NCBI RefSeq assembly: GCF_049943335.1
Contig: NZ_JBNFVY010000003.1
Coordinates: forward strand, 62,001 to 126,000
Direction of reading: 5' to 3'
DNA length: 64,000 nt
Origin: JBNFVY01 sp049943335
GTDB taxonomy: Bacteria; Pseudomonadota; Alphaproteobacteria; Rhodobacterales; Rhodobacteraceae
Both the position numbers and the translations under genes were made by a program. Shown piece after piece: positions 33,986 to 42,173 of this stretch (its first letter is position 1; the number at the start of each line of letters is the position of its first letter). Under the pieces are notes generated by a model. The model saw nothing but the letters and a program-made list of their open reading frames with translations, ran no database searches and was not told where the DNA came from.

Positions 33986-35602
33986 ATGGACTGGAACGCA
34001 CTGAAATCACTCGCACAAGACGCCAAAGGTCGTCGGATCGAAGACCTGTTCGATGATGATCGCGCCGCGCGATTTTCGGCGCGTCTGGGCGATATGTTGT
34101 TCGACTATTCCAAAACGAATATCGACGAGGCGGTGCTGGATCATCTGATCGCGATGCTGGACGTCGCGGGCGTGGCGGAAAAGCGCGAAGCGATGTTCAC
34201 CGGGGCCAGGATCAATGAAACCGAAGATCGGGCCGTCTTGCACACGGCTTTGCGCGGGATTGACGATGCTCAGGTAATGGTCGACGGCAAGAACGTGATC
34301 TCGGGCGTGATCGCCACCCTGCGGCGCATGGAGGCTTTTGCCAACGGCGTGCGCCGGGGCAACATCGCGGGCGAGGCGGGGACGGCCTTTACCGATGTGG
34401 TCAACATCGGGATTGGCGGCTCGGACCTGGGGCCGGCGATGGCGACGCTGGCGCTGGCGCCCTATGCCGATGGGCCGACGTGCCATTTTGTTTCCAACGT
34501 GGACGGGGCGCATATTCATGACGTGCTGTCGGGGCTGAACCCGCTGACGACGCTGGTGATCGTCGCGTCCAAGACATTCACCACCATCGAAACCATGACC
34601 AATGCGCAAACGGCCAAGGACTGGTTGTTGACGTCGGTGGGGCCGGACAACCTGATCAAGCATTTCGCCGCCGTTTCGACCGCGCGCGACAAGACAAGTG
34701 AATTTGGCGTGGATCCTGATCTGGTGTTCGGATTCGAAGACTGGGTCGGCGGGCGCTATTCCATGTGGGGGCCGATTGGTCTGTCGGTGATGATCGCGAT
34801 CGGGCCGAAACGTTTCGCCGAATTCCTGCGCGGCGCCGAGGCCATGGACAACCATTTCCGCAGCGCGCCATGGCGGGAAAACCTGCCCGCGCTTCTGGCG
34901 CTGGTCGGTGTGTGGCACAATCAGGGCTGTGGCTATGCCACCCGCGCGGTTCTTCCCTATGATCAGCGGCTGGCGCGTCTTCCGGCCTATCTTCAGCAGC
35001 TTGAGATGGAGAGCAACGGCAAGCGCGTGTCGATGGATGGGGCGGACCTGCCCGTTGACAGTGGCCCGATCGTCTGGGGCGAACCTGGCACCAATGGCCA
35101 GCATGCGTTCTACCAACTGATCCATCAGGGAACCCGCATCGTGCCGTGCGAATTCATGATCGCCCGCGAAGGCCATGAACCGAACTTGGCCCATCAGCAT
35201 CAGCTGTTGGTGGCAAACTGCCTGGCCCAATCAGAAGCGCTGATGCGCGGCCGATCCCTGCAGGAAGCGCGCGCCATCATGGCGGCCAAGGGGCTGACGG
35301 GAGACGAGCTGGACCGCCAAGCGCGCCACCGTGTCTTTCCGGGCAACCGCCCGTCGACCACGTTGGTCTATCCCAAGTTGACACCCCATGTGCTGGGGCA
35401 GATCGTGGCGCTGCACGAACACCGGGTGTTCGTCGAAGGCGCGCTGTTGGGAATCAACAGTTTCGATCAATGGGGGGTTGAACTGGGCAAGGAACTGGCG
35501 CTCGCCCTGCAACCTATCCTGGCGGGCGAGGCCAGCGCCCAGGACAAGGACGGATCGACCCGGATGTTGATCGACTACCTGCGCAATGAGAACAGCAGCT
35601 AG
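33986..35602 (+). CDS. pgi: glucose-6-phosphate isomerase
   Basis: Pgi interconverts glucose and fructose 6-phosphates. The 538-residue protein has the conserved segments NIGIGGSDLGPAM, VGGRYSMWGPIGLS and GTNGQHAFYQLIHQGT, the last carrying catalytic residues. The ATG at 33986 has AAGGACAGG upstream; an upstream frame overlapping pgl is not family-like. It completes a cluster that directs sugar phosphates into the Entner-Doudoroff route. Confidence 0.97.
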   Translation: MDWNALKSLAQDAKGRRIEDLFDDDRAARFSARLGDMLFDYSKTNIDEAVLDHLIAMLDVAGVAEKREAMFTGARINETEDRAVLHTALRGIDDAQVMVDGKNVISGVIATLRRMEAFANGVRRGNIAGEAGTAFTDVVNIGIGGSDLGPAMATLALAPYADGPTCHFVSNVDGAHIHDVLSGLNPLTTLVIVASKTFTTIETMTNAQTAKDWLLTSVGPDNLIKHFAAVSTARDKTSEFGVDPDLVFGFEDWVGGRYSMWGPIGLSVMIAIGPKRFAEFLRGAEAMDNHFRSAPWRENLPALLALVGVWHNQGCGYATRAVLPYDQRLARLPAYLQQLEMESNGKRVSMDGADLPVDSGPIVWGEPGTNGQHAFYQLIHQGTRIVPCEFMIAREGHEPNLAHQHQLLVANCLAQSEALMRGRSLQEARAIMAAKGLTGDELDRQARHRVFPGNRPSTTLVYPKLTPHVLGQIVALHEHRVFVEGALLGINSFDQWGVELGKELALALQPILAGEASAQDKDGSTRMLIDYLRNENSS

Positions 35603-35792
35603 GCAAACAGTCGGCCAATCCCTATCGCGGATATTGGCAAGGTCTCAGGCGCGCAGGATGACGGCCTGGCCAGCGGATGCGTGATACTGTTATCGAGCGA
35701 AACGGCATTTTCCGCGGAATGTCCGGGCTCTTGCCCCTTGAAGGGCATTGAACGGGCACAGTCGCGTCACATGTGAAAAAATACCGGGGAAA

Positions 35793-35866
35793 TGGAGCGG
35801 GTGAAGGGAATCGAACCCTCGTCTTAAGCTTGGGAAGCTCCTGCTCTACCATTGAGCTACACCCGC
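35793..35866 (-). tRNA. tRNA-Gly(CCC)
   Basis: The reverse strand gives a 74-nt tRNA with encoded CCA, acceptor stem GCGGGTG/CACCCGC, anticodon loop TTCCCAA (CCC) and T-arm GGTTCGATTCC. Confidence 0.95.
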
Positions 35867-35972
35867 ACGGCGCACGGGGTACTTCAGGGCGAAGATCGCT
35901 TCAAGTGTAAAATGGTTCGGTCGGCCCCCGCGGGGAGGTGGCGGGAGCCAACCCTGTCTGCATCAGACGCCC

Positions 35973-36266
35973 TTAGTACGTGACGCCAAGCGTGTCGTCG
36001 CGGTTGCTGCTGGGAAGGGTTTTAACGCTGTCAGCGGAAAAACCGCCGCGGGTCACGACATCTTCTTCATAGAATTTCGAGCCGCTGATCCCCATCGTTT
36101 TGCCATCGCTGTATTGCGTTTCGCTGAAATATTCTGCGGCGGCTTGCGACATCGTGGCCGACGGGGTCAGATCCACATCGGGCAACATGGTGAGGCTACG
36201 ATCGCCGGCAAAAGCGGGGGCGGTTACTGCTGTCAGTGCCACAGCCAGAATGGTGGTCCGTTTCAT
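35973..36266 (-). CDS. small secreted protein of unknown function
   Basis: The 97-residue product begins with a clear Sec signal peptide (MKRTTILAVALTAVTAPAFA, cleavage before GDRSL). The mature 77 residues are polar, with repeated Ser/Thr/Asp, and no known domain. GGAAGGAAA precedes the ATG at 36266. It lies alone between tRNA-Gly and rluE. Confidence 0.75.
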   Translation of the reverse strand: MKRTTILAVALTAVTAPAFAGDRSLTMLPDVDLTPSATMSQAAAEYFSETQYSDGKTMGISGSKFYEEDVVTRGGFSADSVKTLPSSNRDDTLGVTY

Positions 36267-36457
36267 ATTATTTTCCTTCCAGATTGGCCTACGTCTCGGG
36301 ATGAGCCGCAGGTGGAGCGTCGCTCCGTTGTCCAATAGGAAATAGGTATGGAAATTTATCGCTCAACAGGTCCGGGCGCGAAGTTCTGCGCGCTTGTGCA
36401 CACCGCGTTGCGCCTGAATACTCGACACATTTTTGTTACCGCAGCGACAGAGTATTT

Positions 36458-37015
36458 TCAGGTCAACGTGACCTCTCGCCAGGCCCCCGGGGCAAGGCCA
36501 TCCAGCGTCCAATCGCCGATCCGGGTGCGCACCAATCGCAGGCACGGATGCCCGACATGGGCCGTCATCCGGCGCACCTGCCGGTTGCGCCCTTCGGTCA
36601 GTGTCAGTTCGATCCAGCAATCGGGAACCGTCTTGCGATATCGTACCGGCGGGGTGCGGGGCCAAAGCCATTCCGGCGTTTGCACCCGCCGCGCGCGGGC
36701 GGGTTTCGTGCGTCCGTCCTTCAAGTCAACGCCGCGCGCCAGCGCCGCCAGTGCGTCCGGGGAAATGTCGCCTTCGATCTGGGCCAGGTAGGTCTTGGGT
36801 TTTTTGAACCGCGGGCTTGAAATCCTTGCTTGCAGTTTCCCGTCATCGGTCAGCACCATCAGCCCTTCGCTGTCGCGGTCCAATCGCCCAGCCGGGTACA
36901 CACCGGGTACATCGATGAAGTTCGACAGTGTTTGGCGCGGGCTGCCATCGGTGCCCTTGTCCGTGAACTGAGACAGCACATCGAACGGTTTATTGAGCAG
37001 GATCACCTTGGTCAT
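36458..37015 (-). CDS. rluE: 23S rRNA pseudouridine synthase, RluE type
   Basis: The 185-residue enzyme of the RsuA/RluE family isomerises a uridine of 23S rRNA (U2457 in E. coli). It lacks an S4 domain, starts MTKVILLNKPFDVLSQF, and has the catalytic Asp46 in PAGRLDRDSEGLMVLT and the C-terminal EGRNRQVRRM. Short length without S4 supports RluE rather than RluB or RsuA. It is divergent from the Ppx/GppA gene. Confidence 0.9.
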   Translation of the reverse strand: MTKVILLNKPFDVLSQFTDKGTDGSPRQTLSNFIDVPGVYPAGRLDRDSEGLMVLTDDGKLQARISSPRFKKPKTYLAQIEGDISPDALAALARGVDLKDGRTKPARARRVQTPEWLWPRTPPVRYRKTVPDCWIELTLTEGRNRQVRRMTAHVGHPCLRLVRTRIGDWTLDGLAPGAWREVTLT

Positions 37016-37219
37016 CAGTCGTACCGTGTCTTGGGGCCTATGGCAGGCGATGAGACATGGCTAAGCCATTGTGCGGGGGCGGGGAAGGCTGCAGCGTCAG
37101 ATTTTGGATTGCGCGGCAGTTTACAGGCCAGGCAAGGGCGCGGCGTTGTGACAAGCGTTGCCAAATCGGGCGCTCACGCGTAACCTTTGGACAAGCCAAG
37201 ATATTGGAGGGCGTGAAAT

Positions 37220-38335
37220 ATGGCGCCCAAGCGTCCCAAGCGGGGGGGCGCGTTCCCATTTCCGGTTGAGCGCGACGCCCCGTACCAGCCCGATCCCGAA
37301 GCGCTATACGGCGCGCTAGATCTGGGTACAAATTCGTGCCGCATGCTGATTGCCCAACCCAAGGGCAACCAGTTTCATGTGGTGGATTCCTTTTCTAAAT
37401 CCGTCCAACTCGGGGCCGGGCTTGAAGCATCCGGTCGCCTGTCGCGCGCGTCGATGGCGCGTACGGTGCAAGCGATGCGCGTGTGCCGCCAAAAGCTGGA
37501 AAAGCGCGAAGTCAAGCGGATGCGCCTGGTCGCGACCGAAGCGTGCCGGCGTGCCAAGAACGCGCGCGATTTCATACGTTATGTGAAACGCGAAACGGGG
37601 CTGGAGCTGGAAATCATCCAGCCCGAGGAAGAAGCGCGCCTGGCGGTGATTTCCTGTGCCCCGCTGGTGTCGGTCAAGACTGAACAACTGCTGGTGGTCG
37701 ATATTGGCGGCGGGTCGACCGAACTGGTGTGGATCGACCTGTCGAACGTGCCGCGCCATGATCGGCCGCGGGCGATCATGCGGTTGCATTCGGGGTTCAA
37801 GCCCCAGGGCGACAGCCCGTTTCCCCACGCCAAGGTGGTGGACTGGATTTCCATCCCCCTTGGGGTGGCGACCCTGCGCGATCAGTTTTCCGACGTGGAC
37901 GACGACGGGGCGCGTTTTGCGTTGATGAGCTGGTATTTCGAAGAACAGATGTCATCCTTTGCCCCCTACGAGGGCGAACAAACGCGCGAGGGGTTCCAGA
38001 TTATCGGCACGTCGGGCACGGTGACAACGGTTGCGGCCAGCCATCTGGGGTTGCGCCGCTACGAAAGGAACAAGGTCGACGGTCTGCGCATGACTTCGGA
38101 TCAGATTGACAAGGTGATCCGTAGTTACCTGACGCTGGGCCCGGCGGGGCGCCGCGCCGATCCGCGGATCGGGCGGGATCGTCAGGCGCTGATCATGTCG
38201 GGGGCAGCGATTTTGCAGGCGCTCTTGCGGATTTGGCCAACGGACCGCTTGTCCGTGGCGGACCGTGGGCTGCGCGAAGGTCTGCTTTATGCGCAGATGT
38301 CGGGCGACGGGGTGCTTGAGGATGGGCCATACTGA
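37220..38335 (+). CDS. Ppx/GppA-family phosphatase
   Basis: The 371-residue protein has the actin-like fold with phosphate loop ALDLGTNSCRMLI near residue 32, VATEACRRA, and DIGGGSTELVW. It lacks the C-terminal HD domain of full-length GppA/Ppx (about 500 residues), as usual in alphaproteobacteria. Members cut polyphosphate and/or pppGpp; which one cannot be told. It is 118 bp upstream of rlmE, an arrangement common in Rhodobacteraceae. Confidence 0.9.
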   Translation: MAPKRPKRGGAFPFPVERDAPYQPDPEALYGALDLGTNSCRMLIAQPKGNQFHVVDSFSKSVQLGAGLEASGRLSRASMARTVQAMRVCRQKLEKREVKRMRLVATEACRRAKNARDFIRYVKRETGLELEIIQPEEEARLAVISCAPLVSVKTEQLLVVDIGGGSTELVWIDLSNVPRHDRPRAIMRLHSGFKPQGDSPFPHAKVVDWISIPLGVATLRDQFSDVDDDGARFALMSWYFEEQMSSFAPYEGEQTREGFQIIGTSGTVTTVAASHLGLRRYERNKVDGLRMTSDQIDKVIRSYLTLGPAGRRADPRIGRDRQALIMSGAAILQALLRIWPTDRLSVADRGLREGLLYAQMSGDGVLEDGPY

Positions 38336-38452
38336 CGGGGCGCTGGCCCCAGGCCCTGACGGGCGATCCCCCGGCACAATTTTAAAAACAAGAAGGGCGC
38401 AGCATTGCCTTGCGCCATTGGGCTGGGTTAAGGCGCGGCTGGAGGTCTGGTC

Positions 38453-39154
38453 ATGACAAAGAAAACGAGCGGGCGCGGGCAGCGCGATTTGCGGGTAAAG
38501 GTCAAGAGTGCACGTGGGCGCAAACTGTCGTCGACTCTGTGGCTTGAGCGGCAATTGAACGATCCCTATGTGCGCCGTGCCAAGGCCGAAGGGTATCGCG
38601 GGCGCGCGGCGTTCAAGATTTTGGAACTGGACGAAAAGTTCCGGTTTCTGGTGCCCGGGGCGCGGGTGGTCGATCTGGGCTGTGCACCGGGCGGCTGGTG
38701 CCAGGTTGCGGTCAAGCGGGTCAATGCGCTTGGGGAAAGATCAGACAAAAAGGTCGGAACGGTGCTGGGGGTCGATTTGCAAGAGGTCGATCCGATCGCC
38801 GGGGCCGAGGTGCATCAACTGGATTTCATGGCCGATGGCGCGGATGCACAGGTCAAGGCATGGTTGGGTGGCAAGGCCGATGTCGTGATGTCGGATATGG
38901 CCGCGTCATCGTCCGGGCACAAACAGACGGACCATTTGCGCATTATCGCCCTGTGCGAGGCGGCAGCCTATTTCGCCTTTGACGTGCTCGAAGAGGGCGG
39001 AACCTTTGTGGCCAAGGTGCTGGCAGGGGGCGCCGAGGGCGATTTGCAAAAACTGTTGAAGCAAAAGTTCACCAAGGTGGCGAACATGAAGCCGCCAGCC
39101 AGCCGGTCGGACAGTTCGGAAAAATTCGTGGTGGCCACGGGGTTCCGCGGCTGA
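38453..39154 (+). CDS. rlmE: 23S rRNA 2'-O-ribose methyltransferase RlmE (FtsJ)
   Basis: RlmE methylates the 2'-O of U2552 in the A-loop of 23S rRNA. The 233-residue protein has the SAM motif VVDLGCAPGGW. The K-D-K-E tetrad is represented by the Lys in RAAFKILEL, the Asp in MSDMA, the Lys in FVAKVLAGG and a C-terminal Glu (SSEKFVVATGFR). GGAGG precedes the ATG. An Arg/Lys-rich N-terminal tail may help ribosome binding. Confidence 0.95.
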   Translation: MTKKTSGRGQRDLRVKVKSARGRKLSSTLWLERQLNDPYVRRAKAEGYRGRAAFKILELDEKFRFLVPGARVVDLGCAPGGWCQVAVKRVNALGERSDKKVGTVLGVDLQEVDPIAGAEVHQLDFMADGADAQVKAWLGGKADVVMSDMAASSSGHKQTDHLRIIALCEAAAYFAFDVLEEGGTFVAKVLAGGAEGDLQKLLKQKFTKVANMKPPASRSDSSEKFVVATGFRG

Positions 39155-39347
39155 TCCCACCTGTCGGCTGAGTGGTCAATTGCCGACAGGCCAGTGGGTT
39201 CTGCAAACCAATTGACGCAGCTCGGCTGGCTTCCTACGATACCTCATACTGACAAAACCTGTGTCACAGCAAGAGCTGGCCGGGCCGTGGAGGACGGCGA
39301 ACCGGCTGCATGCTCTGGCGTTTGCGGCGCGGTTTGGGAGGATCGAC

Positions 39348-41033
39348 ATGACCGACAGGCTGGCGCCAACCGTGCCCCGCAAGGAAACGCGGCCCTGGTT
39401 CAAATGGTATCCCAAGGGGGTCGATCCGTATTTTGTGCCCCAGCCCAGTACCATCCTGGACCGCCTGACACGATCCTTTGACCGCTATGGCGACCTTTGC
39501 ATGATCGAATATTATGGCAAGGAATATAGCTATGCGCAGATGCGCGCGTTGGTAGGCCGGGCCGGGGCGGCGCTAAGGGCGCAGGGGATCAGGCCGGGTG
39601 ACCGGGTTGCGCTGCACTTGCCAAACTGTCCCTGGCATCCGATCTTTTTCTTCGCAACCTTGTCGATCGGCGCGGTGGTCACACAGGTGTCGCCGCTGGA
39701 TGCAGAACGAGAAATCCAGCACAAGTTGCACGACAGCGGGGCCAAACTGGTGGTGTCTTTGACCACGCCTGAGTTTTCTTCGCGGTTCGAAATGCTGTTG
39801 GCCGAAGACGATTGCCCACCGCTGGTGATGTGCGACGATCCGGTTTCGGCCATGGGGCGCGAATGCCCCGTGATCGACGGGGCCATGTCGCTTGAAACGT
39901 TTTGGGCTGATCATGACGGCGCGCCGTATCAGCCTGTTCATGCCCAGCCGTCGGATGTGGCGTTGCTGCAGTTCACCGGTGGGACAACGGGCGTGCCCAA
40001 GGCAGCCGTTCTGACCCATGACAACCTTGCGGCGGCATCGCAGATGTATTCCGAAATGGGCAAGGCCGACAGCGTGTCCAAGCCCGGCAAACCATGGCTG
40101 CTTTATTCGCCGCTGTTTCACATCATGGGGCTGAGTTCGAGCATGCTCAAGCGGGTGGCCGAAGGGGGCACCTTGTGCCTGCGCCTGCGTTTCGATCCCG
40201 AGGTGACGTTGCGCGAGATTCAGAGCTTGAAGATAGCCGCGCTCGGCGGGGTGCCCACGACATGGATTGCGCTGCTGGCGACCAAGGGGATTGATACGGC
40301 TGACCTGTCCAGTCTGGAATATGTCGGCTCGGGCGGGGCCCCGCTGCCGGTCGAAGTTTATAATCGCGTCAAGGGGCTGACGGGGCTGAAAATCCGGGGC
40401 GGATGGGGGATGACCGAAACGTCGCCCGCGGGCACCACGGTGCCGCGCGACATGCCGGACGAAAAGCTGGGCACCATCGGCTTGCCCTTGCCGGGGCTGG
40501 ACATTCGGATCGTGGATGTCGACGATCCGCACCGCGAGCAGCCACCGGGTACGCCGGGCGAAATGGCGATCCGTGGGCCGAACGTCACGTCGCGCTACTG
40601 GAACCGGCCTGACGACACCGCCGCGGCCTTCGTGGACGGTTGGTTCCTGACCGGGGACATCGGCTTTATGGATGACGACGGGTGGTTTTATATCGTGGAT
40701 CGCAAGAAGGACATGATCCTGTCGGGCGGCTTCAACGTCTTTCCGCTGGTGATCGAGAACGCGGTGCACACGCACCCGGATGTGGCCGAGGCGCTGGTGA
40801 TCGGGGTGCCTGATGCGTATCGCGGGGAAAGCGCCAAGGTCTTTGTGGTGCTGAATGCGGGCGCGCCGCGCTTCACGCTTGAGGCGTTGCAGGATTTTCT
40901 GGGCGACAAACTGGGCCGCCACGAGGTGCCGCGTCATTTGGAATTCCGGACCGAATTGCCGCGCACGTCCGTCGGAAAGCCCGACCGAAAGGCGCTGAAA
41001 GCCGAAGAAAAGGCGTTGCGCGTCACGGTCTGA
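39348..41033 (+). CDS. AMP-dependent acyl-CoA synthetase (long-chain fatty acid type)
   Basis: The 561-residue adenylating enzyme activates a carboxylic acid to acyl-AMP and then to acyl-CoA. The P-loop LQFTGGTTGVPKAAVLTH, the GGWGMTETSPAG motif, WFLTGDIGFMDDDG, DRKKDMILSGGFNVFP and the C-terminal catalytic Lys in SVGKPDRKAL are all present. The substrate is probably a medium or long fatty acid. The ATG at 39348 follows GGGAGG; an upstream in-frame start at 39261 is weak. A strong terminator follows. Confidence 0.9.
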   Translation: MTDRLAPTVPRKETRPWFKWYPKGVDPYFVPQPSTILDRLTRSFDRYGDLCMIEYYGKEYSYAQMRALVGRAGAALRAQGIRPGDRVALHLPNCPWHPIFFFATLSIGAVVTQVSPLDAEREIQHKLHDSGAKLVVSLTTPEFSSRFEMLLAEDDCPPLVMCDDPVSAMGRECPVIDGAMSLETFWADHDGAPYQPVHAQPSDVALLQFTGGTTGVPKAAVLTHDNLAAASQMYSEMGKADSVSKPGKPWLLYSPLFHIMGLSSSMLKRVAEGGTLCLRLRFDPEVTLREIQSLKIAALGGVPTTWIALLATKGIDTADLSSLEYVGSGGAPLPVEVYNRVKGLTGLKIRGGWGMTETSPAGTTVPRDMPDEKLGTIGLPLPGLDIRIVDVDDPHREQPPGTPGEMAIRGPNVTSRYWNRPDDTAAAFVDGWFLTGDIGFMDDDGWFYIVDRKKDMILSGGFNVFPLVIENAVHTHPDVAEALVIGVPDAYRGESAKVFVVLNAGAPRFTLEALQDFLGDKLGRHEVPRHLEFRTELPRTSVGKPDRKALKAEEKALRVTV

Positions 41034-41051
41034 CCGGCCGAGTGTGACAGG

Positions 41052-41081
41052 AAAAGGGCGCCACAATGGGCGCCCTTTCTT
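41052..41081 (+). terminator. intrinsic terminator between convergent genes
   Basis: AAAGGGCGCC and GGGCGCCCTTT pair around a short loop and run into CTT. It ends the acyl-CoA ligase transcript and may also serve the convergent nitronate monooxygenase gene. Confidence 0.8.
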
Positions 41082-41112
41082 GATGCCGGGACGACAGATC
41101 AAATAGCGCGGG

Positions 41113-42105
41113 TCAGGTCGCGCGGGTCCAGCCCAACTTTTTTGCCAGCCGATCCTGCGCGGCGAGGTATTCACGCTCAAACCGGGCGACCAGTTCAGCG
41201 GCGGGCACGACCTTGTCGACCGCGCCGATCCCCTGGCCCGATCCCCAGATGTCTTTCCAGCTTTTGGGCTTGGTGCGCTCGCTGCCAAAGTTCATCTTGG
41301 ACGGGTCCGACATTTCCAATGCGTCAGGGTCCATGCCCGCGTTGGCGATCGAAGGTTTGAGATAGTTGCCCCAGACGCCCGTGAACAGGTTGGAATAGAC
41401 GATGTCCATGGCGTTAGACTGGACGATCATCTGCTTGTAGGCGTCCTGCGCATTGGCCTCTTCGGTGGCGATGAAGGCCGATCCGGCATAGCCGCCATCC
41501 GCCCCCATGGCCAATGCGGCCAGAATGCTGTCGCCCTTGGCGATGGCACCGGACAGGAATAGCGGCCCGTCGAACCACGCGCGGATTTCCTGGATCAGGG
41601 CCATGGGCGATTGCGCCCCGGCGTGACCACCAGCCCCGGCCGCCACAGCGATCAGCCCGTCGGCGCCTTTTTCGATCGCCTTTTTGGCGAACTGGTTGTT
41701 GATCACGTCGTGCAATGCGATCCCGCCGACCGAATGGGCCGCTTGGTTCACTTCTTCTCGTGCGCCCAGCGACGTGATCCAGACCGGCACCTTGTGCTTG
41801 ACGCAAATCTCGATGTCACGCTCGAGCCGCGTGTTCGAACGATGCACGATCTGGTTTACTGCGAAGGGCGCGGCGGGGGTATCGGGGTTGGCCTGATTGT
41901 GGCGGTCGAGCTCTTCGGTGATGCGGGTCAGCCAGGCATCCAGCAGGATCGCATCGCCATCGTTTTCGCGGGCGTTGAGCGCCGGAAACGAGCCAACGAT
42001 GCCGGCCTTGCATTGGGCAATCACAAGATCGGGGTTTGAAATAATGAAAAGCGGGCTTCCGATAAGTGGAATGCGCAAGTTCTGGAGTAATGGGGGCAGG
42101 GCCAA
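41113..42105 (-). CDS. nitronate monooxygenase family flavoprotein
   Basis: The 330-residue TIM-barrel FMN enzyme begins with LALPPLLQNLRIPLIGSPLF and has QCKAGIVGSFPALNAR, GLIAVAAGAGGHAGAQ and GADGGYAGSAFIATEEA. These are typical of nitronate monooxygenase/2-nitropropane dioxygenase-like proteins, which oxidise alkyl nitronates. The start is taken as TTG at 42105, because GAGGAGG lies exactly in front and homologues start at this point; the ATG at 42156 would add 17 unlike residues. It shares its strand with the GGDEF-EAL gene upstream. Confidence 0.88.
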   Translation of the reverse strand: MALPPLLQNLRIPLIGSPLFIISNPDLVIAQCKAGIVGSFPALNARENDGDAILLDAWLTRITEELDRHNQANPDTPAAPFAVNQIVHRSNTRLERDIEICVKHKVPVWITSLGAREEVNQAAHSVGGIALHDVINNQFAKKAIEKGADGLIAVAAGAGGHAGAQSPMALIQEIRAWFDGPLFLSGAIAKGDSILAALAMGADGGYAGSAFIATEEANAQDAYKQMIVQSNAMDIVYSNLFTGVWGNYLKPSIANAGMDPDALEMSDPSKMNFGSERTKPKSWKDIWGSGQGIGAVDKVVPAAELVARFEREYLAAQDRLAKKLGWTRAT

Positions 42106-42173
42106 CGGTGTCCTCCTCAGGTCATGTGCAGCCGCAAATGCTGCAAGTCGCGTCACTACAGAGGAGCCTGCGG